Origin: Chitinophaga pinensis
Lineage (GTDB): Bacteria; Bacteroidota; Bacteroidia; 2-12-FULL-35-15
DNA: 34,101 nucleotides
Assembly (NCBI GenBank): GCA_945879015.1
Contig: CAMCUO010000030.1
Coordinates: 1 to 34,101 of the forward strand
Direction of reading: 5' to 3'
In this document: positions 1-8,988 of the stretch, in pieces
How positions within the stretch are numbered: position 1 is the first letter of the stretch
How the letters are laid out: each line of letters starts with the position of its first letter
Made by a program: the position numbers and the translations under genes
Notes under the pieces: generated by a model
What the model saw: the letters and a program-made list of their open reading frames with translations, nothing else
Told to the model about the DNA's origin: nothing
Database searches by the model: none

Positions 1-3000
1 GCAACAGGATTACTTGCAGCATCATATACTGTTACAGTTACTGATAACAACGGATGTACTAGTACAAATTCAGTAGCAGTAAATAATAGTTTATCTCCAA
101 CTGCAAGCACAACCGTTATAAGTAACGTAGCTTGTTTTGGCGGAACAAATGGTTCTGCTTCAGTAACAATTTCTGGCGGAACTCCTGGTTATACTCAGGT
201 ATGGTCGCCAAGCGGTGGAACAGGAACAACAGCAACTGGTTTAGCAGCTGGAACGTATACTGTTACTGTCACAGATAACGTGGGATGTATTGTTACTGCA
301 AATGCAATAATTACTCAACCACCACTTTTATCAGCATCAACAGTAGTTACACCGGTTTCATGTTTTGCAGGGACTAATGGAACAGCTACTGTTACTGGAA
401 GTGGCGGAGTAACGCCTTATACTTATTCATGGGCACCAAGTGGTGGAACTGCTGCTACAGCTAGTGGTTTAATTGCAGGAACATATACTGTTACTGTTAC
501 CGGAGTTGGAGGATGTACTGCAACTGCAACTGCTGTTATAGTGCAACCTACAATCATTACAGGAACGGCAAGCAATACTCCTGTTTCTTGTTTTGGCGGA
601 ACCAATGGAACAGCAAGTGTTTTAGCCGGAGGAGGAACTCCTGGTTATACTTATTTATGGGCTGCTTCGGGCGGAACTGCTGCAACAGCTACAGGTTTAT
701 CGGCTGGCACATATACTGTTACTACTACGGATGCTAATGGTTGTACCAGAACTACTACTACTACTATTACTCAGCCGACATTACTTTCTGTTTCAACTAC
801 AAATACAAGTTCAACTTGTGGTTTAGCAAATGGAACAACTTCAGCAACAGCTTCTGGTGGAACAACCCCTTATTCTTATTCTTGGTCGCCAAGCGGTGGA
901 AGTGCTCCTACAGCTTCTGGTTTAGCGGCTGCAACGTATACTGTTACTATTACGGATGCGAATGGTTGTACTGCAACTTCTTCAACAACAGTTCTAGATC
1001 TTTCAGGATTAACAGCATCAATTACTGCTCAAGTTAATGTGAGTTGTTTTGGTGGAACAAATGGTTCTGTTACTGTTACAGGATCGGGTTCTACTGGTCC
1101 TTACACATATTCTATTAATGGAGGTGTTACTTATTTTGGAAGTGGAACGTTTAGTTCACTAGCGGCTGGAACATATACGATCATTGCAAAAGATGCGAAT
1201 GGTTGTACAGTTTCGGTACCAGTTACTATTACTCAGCCGACACTTTTAACGGCATCAACAGTTGTTACACCCGTTTCATGTTTTGCTGGAACTAACGGAA
1301 CTGCTACGGTTACAGGAGGTGGCGGAGTAACTCCTTATACTTATGCATGGGCACCAAGTGGTGGAACTGCAGCTACAGCAACTGGTTTAATTGCAGGAAC
1401 ATATACTGTTACTGTTACTGGAGTTGGAGGATGTACCGCAACTGCAACTGCTGTTATAGTGCAACCTACAATCATTACAGGAACGGCAAGTAATACTCCT
1501 GTTTCTTGTTTTGGCGGAACCAATGGATCAGCAAGTGTTGTAGCAGGAGGAGGAACACCAGGTTATACTTACTTATGGGCTGCTTCGGGCGGAACTGCTG
1601 CAACAGCTGCAGGTTTATCGGCTGGCACATATACTGTTACTACTACCGATGCTAATGGTTGTACCAGAACTACTACTACTATAATTACTCAACCAACTCA
1701 GGTTACAGTTTCTGCAACAGTTGTAAATGCTACTTGCGGTGCTTCAAACGGATCGATAACTGCAGCAGGAGCAAGTGGAACTCCAACCTATACTTATTCA
1801 ATTAACGGAACAACATTCCAAGCGGGAACAACTTTTACCGGTCTTACTGCTACTACATACACAGTTACTGTTAGCGATGCAAACGGTTGTACGAGCACTA
1901 CTACAGTTATCATCAATAACCTAAGCGGATTAACTACATCTCTTACAACAACAAATGTTAGCTGTAATGGAGGAGCGAATGGAAGTGCGACTGTTATTGC
2001 TAGCGGGTCTGTACCAGCTTATACTTATTCGTTTAACGGTGGGCCATTTGTAGCAAGCGGAACATTCGGAGGATTAACTGCCGGATCGTATACTGTTACT
2101 GCGCAAGATGGAAACGCTTGTACTGTTACAGTACCTTTTACAATTACTCAACCAACAATATTGGCAGGTTCTATAAGTTCTCAAACAAATATCACTTGTT
2201 TTGGTGCTAACAATGGATCTGTTACTGTAACTGCTACTGGCGGAACAACTGCTTATACTTATAATATTGATGGTGGTGCATTTGGTACTTCATCTACTTT
2301 TGGAAGTTTAACTCCTGGTTCGCATACGATTGTTATTAAGGATGCCAATGGATGTACAGTATCTATTCCTGTTACCATTACACAACCCCCTGTTTTAGCT
2401 TTAACTACTTCATCGGTTAATGCAATATGTACTGCAGCAAATGGTTCTACATCAGTAGTTGCAACAGGTGGAACACCAGTTTATACTTATCTATGGACAC
2501 CATCCGGACAAACCACTTCTACTCAAAGTGCGATAACTGCTGGAAATTATACAGTTGTTGTTACAGATGCGAATGGTTGTACTCAAAGTGCAACTCAAAG
2601 TGTTGGATCAACTCCAGGAGGAACGGCTTCTGTTACTAGTAATAATGTTACCTGTACAGGTAACGCTGATGGAAATGCAACTGTTTCTATGAGTGCTGGT
2701 GCAACGCCTCCATTTGTCTATTCTTGGAGTCCTTCTTCTCAAACTACTGTAACTGCAATAAATTTAGGGCCTGGTTCATACACTGTTACCGTTACTGATG
2801 GAAATGGTTGTATTGCAACTGCTACAACTATAATTACCCAACCAACTATTCTTTCTGGTACATTTACAAATGTTAATGTTACTTGTTTCGGAGGGAATAA
2901 TGGTATGGCAACGGTTAACCCAGCAGGAGGAACTGGACCTTACACTTATTTATGGACTCCTACATCACAAACAACTCAAACTGCTGGGGGATTAACCGCA

Positions 3001-6000
3001 GGTTCTTATACTTGTACAATTACAGATGCAAATGGTTGTGCAAAACCCGTATCAACAACAATTACTCAACCAGCACCAATGGCATTGAGCACTGCTGTTA
3101 TTGATGCAAATTGTGGTTTACCAAACGGAAGCGCTACTGTTACTGTTGGTGGCGGAGTTGGACCTTATACTTATTCTTGGAGCACTACTCCAGTTCAAAC
3201 TACTGCTACTGCTACTGGCTTAGCTTCTAATACTTATGTTGTTACCGTAACCGATGCAAACTCCTGTTCTCAAAGTGTTTCTGTAACAGTTAACAACTTA
3301 GCTGGACCAACAGCATCTGTATTTGGTTTTACAAATGTTTCTTGTAATGGATTAATTGATGGAAATGCAACAGTTACTGTAAGTGGTGGAACTAGTCCTT
3401 TTACATTCTTATGGTCGAATGCACAAACATTACCAACTGCTACAAACTTAGGAGCAGGAACATATACATTAACTGCAACAGATATTAATGGTTGCGTTGC
3501 TACAACTTCTGTAACAATCACAGAGCCGGCATTACTTGTAACTACATTAAGTTCAACTCAGCCTGTTTGTTTTGGATCTTCAAACGGAACCATTACTTCA
3601 ACAACAACTGGTGGAACTATAGGCTACTCTTATCTTTGGTCTCCTGGTGGAGCAACAACTAGTTTCTTAACTGGTATTACTGCAGGAACATATTCGTTAC
3701 AAGTAACAGATGCAAATGGTTGTATAACTCTTACAAATACTACATTAATTAATCCTCCAGCAATTTTAGCAAGCACAACAACTACAAATGTTTCTTGTAG
3801 CGGAATGTGTAATGGATCTGCAACTGTCAATCTTTCTGCAGGAACAGGGCCTATTACTTATTTATGGACACCATCTGGACAATCAACACCAATAGCTACA
3901 GCATTGTGTTCAGGTTCATATACTGTTTCTACAACAGATGCGAATGGTTGTAATGCAACTGCGACTGCAACTATTACAAGTCCAATTTCATTGTTAGTAA
4001 ACATCACAAGTGTAGGACACAATTCTTGTTTTGGTGCATGTGACGGATTTGCTTCAGCAGGAGTAGTAGGTGGAACAGCGCCATTCAGTTTTATTTGGAA
4101 TCCAGGTGGAACTGCTGGCGGTTCAGTAAATAACTTATGTGCCGCTACTTATACTGTTACTGCTACAGATGCAAATGGATGTACATCTTCAACTACAGTG
4201 CTAATCACACAACCAAATCCATTAATTGCAACAATTAATAATACTAACGTAAGTTGTTTTGGTGCATGTGATGCACAGGCAACAGCAGTTTATACAGGTG
4301 GTACAGGACCATATACTTTTATGTGGATTCCTTCTTTACAAACTACACCAACTATAACTGCATTGTGTGCAGGACCGCAGAACTTAACTGTTGCAGATGC
4401 AAACGGATGTACAGCAATTAATTCAGTTGTAATTACTGAACCTACTGTGCTTGCTGTTACAACAACAACAACAAATTCTGATTGTGGTGTAGCCAATGGA
4501 AGTGCTTGTGCTTCTATAACAGGGGGTTCGCCTCCATTTGCTTTTTCTTGGAACGACCCTGGAATCCAAACAACAATTTGTGCAACAAACTTGAATGCTG
4601 GTGTATATACAATTTCAATTACTGATAACAGTGGTTGTATTGTAACTGCTCCTGCAAACGTAAATGATAATACTGCTCCTGTTGTTTCAATTGTTACAAG
4701 TACAAATGTTACTTGTTCGGGTGCTGCAAACGGAAGTGCTCAAGGAGCAATCTCTGGTGGTACCTTACCTTATACTAGTAGTTGGACAACAACACCAGTT
4801 CAAACTGGAACTTTCGCAAATAATTTACCTGGAGGAACCTATTCATTTGTTGTTATAGATGGCGTAGGTTGTACTGCTTCTATTTCTGTTAGCATTGCAG
4901 AACCTACTCCATTAATTAGCGGAATTATTTCTACTGTAAGTACTACATGTAATTTAGCTTGTGATGGTGCTGCTACAGTGCTTGCTGGTGGTGGAACTGG
5001 ACCATATACTTATTTATGGAATGATGTTGGTTTACAAACTACAACTACTGCTACAGGATTATGTGCACAAACATATTCAGTAACAACTACCGATGCAAAT
5101 GGTTGTACAAATGTTGCAGTTGCTATTGTTACAGAACCAGCAGCAATAAACATCAGTCTTGTTTCTCAAACAAATGTTTCTTGTAATGGAGGAAATAACG
5201 GACAAATAACTGTAAGTATAACAGGTGGAACTCCAGGATATACTTTCGATTGGACTCCTTCAGTTGGAGCGAGCTCAACAGTAACGAACCTTGCAGCTGG
5301 TTCATACCAAGTAACGGTTACTGATTTGAATGGTTGTTCTCAGGTGATGACTTATGTTATTTCGCAACCACCACCTATTACTTTAACAACAATTACAAAT
5401 CCAAGTACATGTGGTAATTCAAACGGATTTGTTTCTGTTACACCATCAGGCGGAACACCGGGATTCACTTACTTGTGGAACGACCCTTCAACACAGACTA
5501 CTGCTATTGCTGTTTCATTGCCTGCAGGAACTTACCTAGCAATTGTAACAGATGCAAATGGATGTATAGCTGATACTACTGTAATTCTTTCTGATATTGC
5601 AGGTCCAACAATTACTGGATTTACTTCTAACATGCCTTCATGTAATGGATTATCAAATGGTGATGTTACAGTGTTAGTAACTGGCGGACAACCATTATAT
5701 ACTTACGATTGGAATCCAGGAACACAAACTGCTGTTACAGCAACTGGATTACCAGCTGGCGTTTATAACGTAATTGTTACGGATGCAAATGGATGTACTG
5801 TTTCTGGTTCGGTTGTTTTAAATCAACCTAGTCCATTAAGTGTAATTGGCGCACCTAGCGATACAATTTGTATAGGGGGATTGGCGCAAATTTACGGAGC
5901 AGGCTCAGGCGGAACAGCACCATATACTTATATTTGGAACCCAAGTTCATTTGGAACGACTGGCGGACCATTTGTGGTTACACCAACTTCAACAACAAGT

Positions 6001-7116
6001 TATACGGTAGCTGTGATTGATACGAGCGGATGTGTTTCAGCACAAACTTCAACTACTGTTTATGTAAATCCACAAATAGCTGTTTTTGCAACTGATGTTA
6101 CAGTTTGTGAAGGAAGTTTTGTTACCATCTCTGCTTCTGCAATTGGTGGAACGGGCGCACCGTATACTTATACTTGGAGCAATGGATTTACTGGAGCCTC
6201 TCAGTCTGTAAGTCCACCACTTGGTTCTTCACCATTCGATTATACAGTTACTGTTAATGATGGTGGTTGTTCAATTTCTGTTTCTGATATTGCAACTGTT
6301 ACTGTAAATCCTTTAGCGGTAATATTTATGACTTCTCCCGACACTTCAGGTTGTGAAGATTTCTTTGCACAGTTTACTGGATTAAGCAATATTGCAGGAA
6401 CAACATTCTCATGGAATTTTGGTGATGGCAGTGGTTCAGCAACTGGAACAAATGTGAATCATTTATATCCAACTCCAGGAAGCTATAACGTAACACTTAC
6501 TGCTACTACTCCATTAGGTTGTGTGTCTTCGGCAACTAACACTTCATTTATTGATGTGTTTCCTGGACCAACTGCTGGATTTAGTTTTTCTCCTAACCCC
6601 GCGACAGCTTCTTCTCCAGTAGTTACATTTAGTGATCAATCAACAGGCGCTACTAGTTGGTTGTGGGATTTTATTTATACAAATCCTCAAACAGGATTAT
6701 ATACAGGCACAGAGCAAAATCCAGTATTCATTTATCCAACAACAGGAGTTTATGTTGTTCAGCAAGTGGTAACAAATTCATCTGGATGTGCGGATACAGC
6801 TTACAACAATGTTGAGGTGGTTCCTGAATATGTTTTCTATATTCCAAATGCATTCACCCCAGCTAATAATGATGGAGTAAACGATACTTTTAGTCCGACA
6901 ATTATTGGTTACGATATAGATACTTATGAGATGATGATTTTCGATAGATGGGGAAATCTGATTTACAAGACTACCGATTTAAATAAAGGTTGGGATGGAA
7001 AAGCAAATGGCGGAGACAAAATTGCACAAATAGATGTGTACGTTTGGAAAGTAAATGTGGATGATTTTTCAGGGGCTGCTCATAGCTATGTTGGTACAGT
7101 AACTATTGTGAAATAG
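1..7116 (+). CDS. Giant SprB-repeat surface adhesin with T9SS type B sorting domain (5' partial)
   Basis: The frame is open from base 1 to a TAG at 7114-7116, giving 2371 residues with no start in the window. The GTG at 280 is internal, because in-frame repeat sequence continues upstream of it. From 1 to about 5820 the protein is a tandem array of roughly 25 SprB-type repeats of about 75-80 residues. Each has an early Cys (VSCFGGTNG-like), a central PYTYxW and a closing AGTYTVTVTDANGCT. Two Ig-like segments follow (about 5850-6310), then two PKD-like domains (about 6325-6560 and 6575-6825; WNFGDG and WLWDF motifs). The gliding-motility/type B sorting domain is at about 6826-7116 (YIPNAFTPANNDGVNDTF, FDRWGN, GWDGK). 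By family, such proteins are exported by T9SS and act as mobile or anchored surface adhesins, SprB of Flavobacterium johnsoniae being the model. Adhesion itself is inferred. Very high Thr, Ser, Gly and Ala content; few charged residues until the C-terminus. Confidence 0.93.
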   Translation, partial: ATGLLAASYTVTVTDNNGCTSTNSVAVNNSLSPTASTTVISNVACFGGTNGSASVTISGGTPGYTQVWSPSGGTGTTATGLAAGTYTVTVTDNVGCIVTANAIITQPPLLSASTVVTPVSCFAGTNGTATVTGSGGVTPYTYSWAPSGGTAATASGLIAGTYTVTVTGVGGCTATATAVIVQPTIITGTASNTPVSCFGGTNGTASVLAGGGTPGYTYLWAASGGTAATATGLSAGTYTVTTTDANGCTRTTTTTITQPTLLSVSTTNTSSTCGLANGTTSATASGGTTPYSYSWSPSGGSAPTASGLAAATYTVTITDANGCTATSSTTVLDLSGLTASITAQVNVSCFGGTNGSVTVTGSGSTGPYTYSINGGVTYFGSGTFSSLAAGTYTIIAKDANGCTVSVPVTITQPTLLTASTVVTPVSCFAGTNGTATVTGGGGVTPYTYAWAPSGGTAATATGLIAGTYTVTVTGVGGCTATATAVIVQPTIITGTASNTPVSCFGGTNGSASVVAGGGTPGYTYLWAASGGTAATAAGLSAGTYTVTTTDANGCTRTTTTIITQPTQVTVSATVVNATCGASNGSITAAGASGTPTYTYSINGTTFQAGTTFTGLTATTYTVTVSDANGCTSTTTVIINNLSGLTTSLTTTNVSCNGGANGSATVIASGSVPAYTYSFNGGPFVASGTFGGLTAGSYTVTAQDGNACTVTVPFTITQPTILAGSISSQTNITCFGANNGSVTVTATGGTTAYTYNIDGGAFGTSSTFGSLTPGSHTIVIKDANGCTVSIPVTITQPPVLALTTSSVNAICTAANGSTSVVATGGTPVYTYLWTPSGQTTSTQSAITAGNYTVVVTDANGCTQSATQSVGSTPGGTASVTSNNVTCTGNADGNATVSMSAGATPPFVYSWSPSSQTTVTAINLGPGSYTVTVTDGNGCIATATTIITQPTILSGTFTNVNVTCFGGNNGMATVNPAGGTGPYTYLWTPTSQTTQTAGGLTAGSYTCTITDANGCAKPVSTTITQPAPMALSTAVIDANCGLPNGSATVTVGGGVGPYTYSWSTTPVQTTATATGLASNTYVVTVTDANSCSQSVSVTVNNLAGPTASVFGFTNVSCNGLIDGNATVTVSGGTSPFTFLWSNAQTLPTATNLGAGTYTLTATDINGCVATTSVTITEPALLVTTLSSTQPVCFGSSNGTITSTTTGGTIGYSYLWSPGGATTSFLTGITAGTYSLQVTDANGCITLTNTTLINPPAILASTTTTNVSCSGMCNGSATVNLSAGTGPITYLWTPSGQSTPIATALCSGSYTVSTTDANGCNATATATITSPISLLVNITSVGHNSCFGACDGFASAGVVGGTAPFSFIWNPGGTAGGSVNNLCAATYTVTATDANGCTSSTTVLITQPNPLIATINNTNVSCFGACDAQATAVYTGGTGPYTFMWIPSLQTTPTITALCAGPQNLTVADANGCTAINSVVITEPTVLAVTTTTTNSDCGVANGSACASITGGSPPFAFSWNDPGIQTTICATNLNAGVYTISITDNSGCIVTAPANVNDNTAPVVSIVTSTNVTCSGAANGSAQGAISGGTLPYTSSWTTTPVQTGTFANNLPGGTYSFVVIDGVGCTASISVSIAEPTPLISGIISTVSTTCNLACDGAATVLAGGGTGPYTYLWNDVGLQTTTTATGLCAQTYSVTTTDANGCTNVAVAIVTEPAAINISLVSQTNVSCNGGNNGQITVSITGGTPGYTFDWTPSVGASSTVTNLAAGSYQVTVTDLNGCSQVMTYVISQPPPITLTTITNPSTCGNSNGFVSVTPSGGTPGFTYLWNDPSTQTTAIAVSLPAGTYLAIVTDANGCIADTTVILSDIAGPTITGFTSNMPSCNGLSNGDVTVLVTGGQPLYTYDWNPGTQTAVTATGLPAGVYNVIVTDANGCTVSGSVVLNQPSPLSVIGAPSDTICIGGLAQIYGAGSGGTAPYTYIWNPSSFGTTGGPFVVTPTSTTSYTVAVIDTSGCVSAQTSTTVYVNPQIAVFATDVTVCEGSFVTISASAIGGTGAPYTYTWSNGFTGASQSVSPPLGSSPFDYTVTVNDGGCSISVSDIATVTVNPLAVIFMTSPDTSGCEDFFAQFTGLSNIAGTTFSWNFGDGSGSATGTNVNHLYPTPGSYNVTLTATTPLGCVSSATNTSFIDVFPGPTAGFSFSPNPATASSPVVTFSDQSTGATSWLWDFIYTNPQTGLYTGTEQNPVFIYPTTGVYVVQQVVTNSSGCADTAYNNVEVVPEYVFYIPNAFTPANNDGVNDTFSPTIIGYDIDTYEMMIFDRWGNLIYKTTDLNKGWDGKANGGDKIAQIDVYVWKVNVDDFSGAAHSYVGTVTIVK
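331..1698 (+). repeat. Long direct duplication inside the adhesin (copies 331-780 and 1249-1698)
   Basis: Two blocks of about 450 bp, offset by exactly 918 bp (306 codons), encode nearly identical pairs of SprB repeats, for example VSCFAGTNGTATVTG and GVGGCTATATAVIVQPT in both. The DNA differs at only scattered positions, many of them synonymous, whereas other repeats in the array are much more diverged. This indicates a recent in-frame segmental duplication or gene conversion. The interval 781-1248 between the copies holds two unrelated repeats. Confidence 0.85.
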
Positions 7117-7150
7117 ATGTATAATTAAAAAAGTATACATACATTTTTAA

Positions 7151-7282
7151 AAACAGAAAATTAGATTATCAAATACAAATTATAATTCAACTATCGATGT
7201 GACTTCACTGACAAAAGGCAACTACTTGTTAAAAATAGAAGACAAAAAAAATATTACTTTTAAACGTTTTGTGAAAATTTAA
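7151..7282 (+). pseudogene. Orphan remnant of a T9SS type A C-terminal sorting domain
   Basis: A 43-codon frame lies between a TAA at 7148-7150 and a TAA at 7280-7282. It reads IDVTSLTKGNYLLKIEDKK and then FKRFVKI, which matches the last part of the type A sorting domain (pattern IDxSxLxKGxYxxxI...xxKxxxx). There is no start codon, signal peptide or cargo domain upstream. The preceding gene, the adhesin, ends in its own type B domain at 7116 and cannot supply this tail. I read it as the 3' scrap of a deleted secreted-protein gene; the terminator that follows may have belonged to that gene. Confidence 0.7.
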
Positions 7283-7312
7283 AGTGTTCGAAAGTTATAA
7301 TCAAATATCAAG

Positions 7313-7349
7313 AAAAAAGCCCTTCGTAAATTTTGCGAAGGGCTTTTTT
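7313..7349. terminator. Bidirectional intrinsic terminator
   Basis: Perfect 14-bp arms (7313-7326 and 7336-7349) flank a 9-nt loop. The core is AGCCCTTCG/CGAAGGGCT, with A6 on one flank and T6 on the other, so it works on both strands. It lies between the plus-strand adhesin end with its relic tail and the minus-strand lipoprotein gene. Confidence 0.9.
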
Positions 7350-7366
7350 CTTTTTATTACGATTTA

Positions 7367-7714
7367 TTATAAATCATTTAACAACACATTCATATTCTCT
7401 AAATCATCCGATTCATAAATAGTACGTGTCGACACAAAATAACCACTTTTGACATATCTCAAAAAATGGGGGTTCCGATTTCCTAAATTGTATTTCATTT
7501 TAAATTTGCCATTATTGTCTGTTGTTGCTGATGTCAAGAATTTTGCATTTGAAAGTGAATAGTCATGAAATTCATATAACTGAACATCCACTCCTGAAAG
7601 TGAAACAAATGTCGAGTCGTCATTAACGCTTCCAGCAATTGTTTCGTTCCCCATTTTTTCACAACTAGCAAGAAAAAACATAGAAAGGAATGATAAAAAG
7701 AATAATTTTTTCAT
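7367..7714 (-). CDS. Small lipoprotein, unknown function
   Basis: 115 residues. The N-terminus MKKLFFLSFLSMFFLASCEK is a lipoprotein signal peptide with a lipobox (L-A-S-C), so Cys18 should be lipidated after cleavage by signal peptidase II, an enzyme encoded in this window at 19773-20459. The mature part (about 97 residues) has alternating short beta-like strands (VDVQLYEF, KFKMKYNL, GYFVSTRTIYE) that resemble a small transthyretin or carboxypeptidase-regulatory-like beta sandwich. That fold assignment is a guess. No enzymatic motif is visible. The gene is divergent from the cyclophilin gene at 7803 and ends at the shared terminator. Function unknown. Confidence 0.82.
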   Translation of the reverse strand: MKKLFFLSFLSMFFLASCEKMGNETIAGSVNDDSTFVSLSGVDVQLYEFHDYSLSNAKFLTSATTDNNGKFKMKYNLGNRNPHFLRYVKSGYFVSTRTIYESDDLENMNVLLNDL

Positions 7715-7767
7715 ATATAATTAAATTTTTCATCTAAGTTAATGAATAATTAATAAAGCACACATCT

Positions 7768-7798
7768 TTTGCACTATTAACTCAATTCCTTATATTTA
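7768..7798 (+). promoter_or_regulatory. Bacteroidota-type promoter for the secreted cyclophilin gene
   Basis: TTTG at 7768-7771, a 19-bp spacer, then TATATTTA at 7791-7798 (consensus TAnnTTTG with the last base changed). The ATG at 7803 is only 5 bp beyond the -7 element, so the transcript would start at or next to the start codon and be essentially leaderless. Confidence 0.55.
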
Positions 7799-7802
7799 CT
7801 AA

Positions 7803-8927
7803 ATGAAAAAATATTTACTTCTCACATTTACTTTTTTGCTTTTAATAACATTCTGTCATTCTCAATCCCGAATGTTCACAGGCAAACCACAATATGATAT
7901 CCTAACCAAACGTGCTGGAGTGTATTTAGGAACCACTAGAGTAGAACTATTTCCAGCCATTGCTCCTTTGCATGTAACTAATTTTGATAGTTTGGTGAGT
8001 TATCAATTTTATGATAGCACAGCTTTTCACCGTGTAATTCCAGGATTTATGATTCAAGGTGGAGATCCCAATTCTAGAAGCGGTCCAACTTCCACTTGGG
8101 GTTTGGGTGACCCTAGTCAGCCTACCGTGAATGCAGAATTCACTGTAGCAAAACATTTACGAGGAATACTTTCTGCTGCTAGAGATACAGATCCTAATAG
8201 TGCTAATTCACAATTTTTCATTTGTGTAGCACCTGCTGCTTGGTTAAACGGATTGTATTCGGTTTATGGAAGAGTTACTTCTGGAATGAATATAGTAGAT
8301 ACCATTGTTAGCTCAGCAAGAGATTCGGTAGATAATCCTTTACAGAAAATTGAAATGTTTGTTACTTATGTTGGCTCAAATGATACAGTTGCTAGTGTCC
8401 CATTATTAAACACACCATTGTCAGGCTCCTTCAGCACTTCTACCGTTAGAGTTTTAAAATGGTTTGCACCTAGTGATGGAATTATTTATCATGTACAGGT
8501 TTCTCTTGATTCAACTTTTTCAACTACATATAAATCGTTGGATGTAGGAACAAATCAATATACAGTAACCGGACTTTTACCAGGAAACAGATATTATTGG
8601 AGAGTGAATTGCAACAATGGCGGAAGTATTAGCAGCTATTCATCAGTTTGGAATTTTTTAATTTCTGGAACAGGGATTGACGAGCAGACAGATGAAAATC
8701 AGATAAGTGTTTTCCCAAATCCTAGTTCAGGAACATTTATGTTTTCTAATTTAGAAAATGAAAGCATTATTGAAATTTTTGATGCATTGGGAAAAAGTAT
8801 ATTGAAAACAAATTCTTACAATAACTCTTGTTCGATTGATTTAACAGGAAGAGCAAAAGGAGTTTACTTTTTTAATATTACTGATAAAAATAAAAATATT
8901 TACGAAGGGAAAATTATCGTACAATAG
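7803..8927 (+). CDS. Secreted cyclophilin-type peptidyl-prolyl isomerase with T9SS type A tail
   Basis: 374 residues. A signal peptide (about 1-21, ending FCHSQ) is followed by a cyclophilin domain at about 30-195. It carries the signature F75-H-R-V-I-P-G-F-M-I-Q-G-G-D-P, with Arg77 equivalent to the catalytic Arg of cyclophilin A, then NSQFFIC and WLNGLYSVYGRV. A fibronectin type III-like segment follows at about 205-285 (YHVQVSLDSTFS, YYWRVN), then a T9SS type A sorting domain at about 300-374 (VFPNPSSGTF, KGVYFF, KIIVQ). By family it catalyses cis-trans isomerisation of Xaa-Pro bonds. The sorting domain implies secretion across the outer membrane, so it would act on surface or extracellular proteins. 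The start is fixed by the signal peptide. Confidence 0.9.
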   Translation: MKKYLLLTFTFLLLITFCHSQSRMFTGKPQYDILTKRAGVYLGTTRVELFPAIAPLHVTNFDSLVSYQFYDSTAFHRVIPGFMIQGGDPNSRSGPTSTWGLGDPSQPTVNAEFTVAKHLRGILSAARDTDPNSANSQFFICVAPAAWLNGLYSVYGRVTSGMNIVDTIVSSARDSVDNPLQKIEMFVTYVGSNDTVASVPLLNTPLSGSFSTSTVRVLKWFAPSDGIIYHVQVSLDSTFSTTYKSLDVGTNQYTVTGLLPGNRYYWRVNCNNGGSISSYSSVWNFLISGTGIDEQTDENQISVFPNPSSGTFMFSNLENESIIEIFDALGKSILKTNSYNNSCSIDLTGRAKGVYFFNITDKNKNIYEGKIIVQ

Positions 8928-8940
8928 TGTTTCAGCCCTT

Positions 8941-8965
8941 ACCCTTCGACTACGCTCAGGGTGAC
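8941..8965. repeat. Short dispersed palindromic repeat, family A copy 1
   Basis: ACCCTTCGACTACGCTCAGG followed by GTGAC. An imperfect palindrome with outer arms ACCCT/AGGGT. The core recurs exactly at 30312-30334, and a related inverted form lies inside lspA at 19831-19851. It sits in the short gap between the cyclophilin gene and the next gene. REP-like. Confidence 0.75.
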
Positions 8966-8988
8966 GACTATGTAAAGACAAAATAAAT

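Noticed and set aside
280..282. GTG as the adhesin start codon
   Set aside because: The same frame is open to base 1 with further SprB repeat sequence and no signal peptide follows the GTG; the gene begins outside the window.
1..7100. Regularly repeated DNA that could suggest a CRISPR array or many small overlapping genes on both strands
   Set aside because: The periodicity is about 230 bp, in frame, and encodes SprB repeats; the other-frame readings are repetitive shadows of the adhesin.
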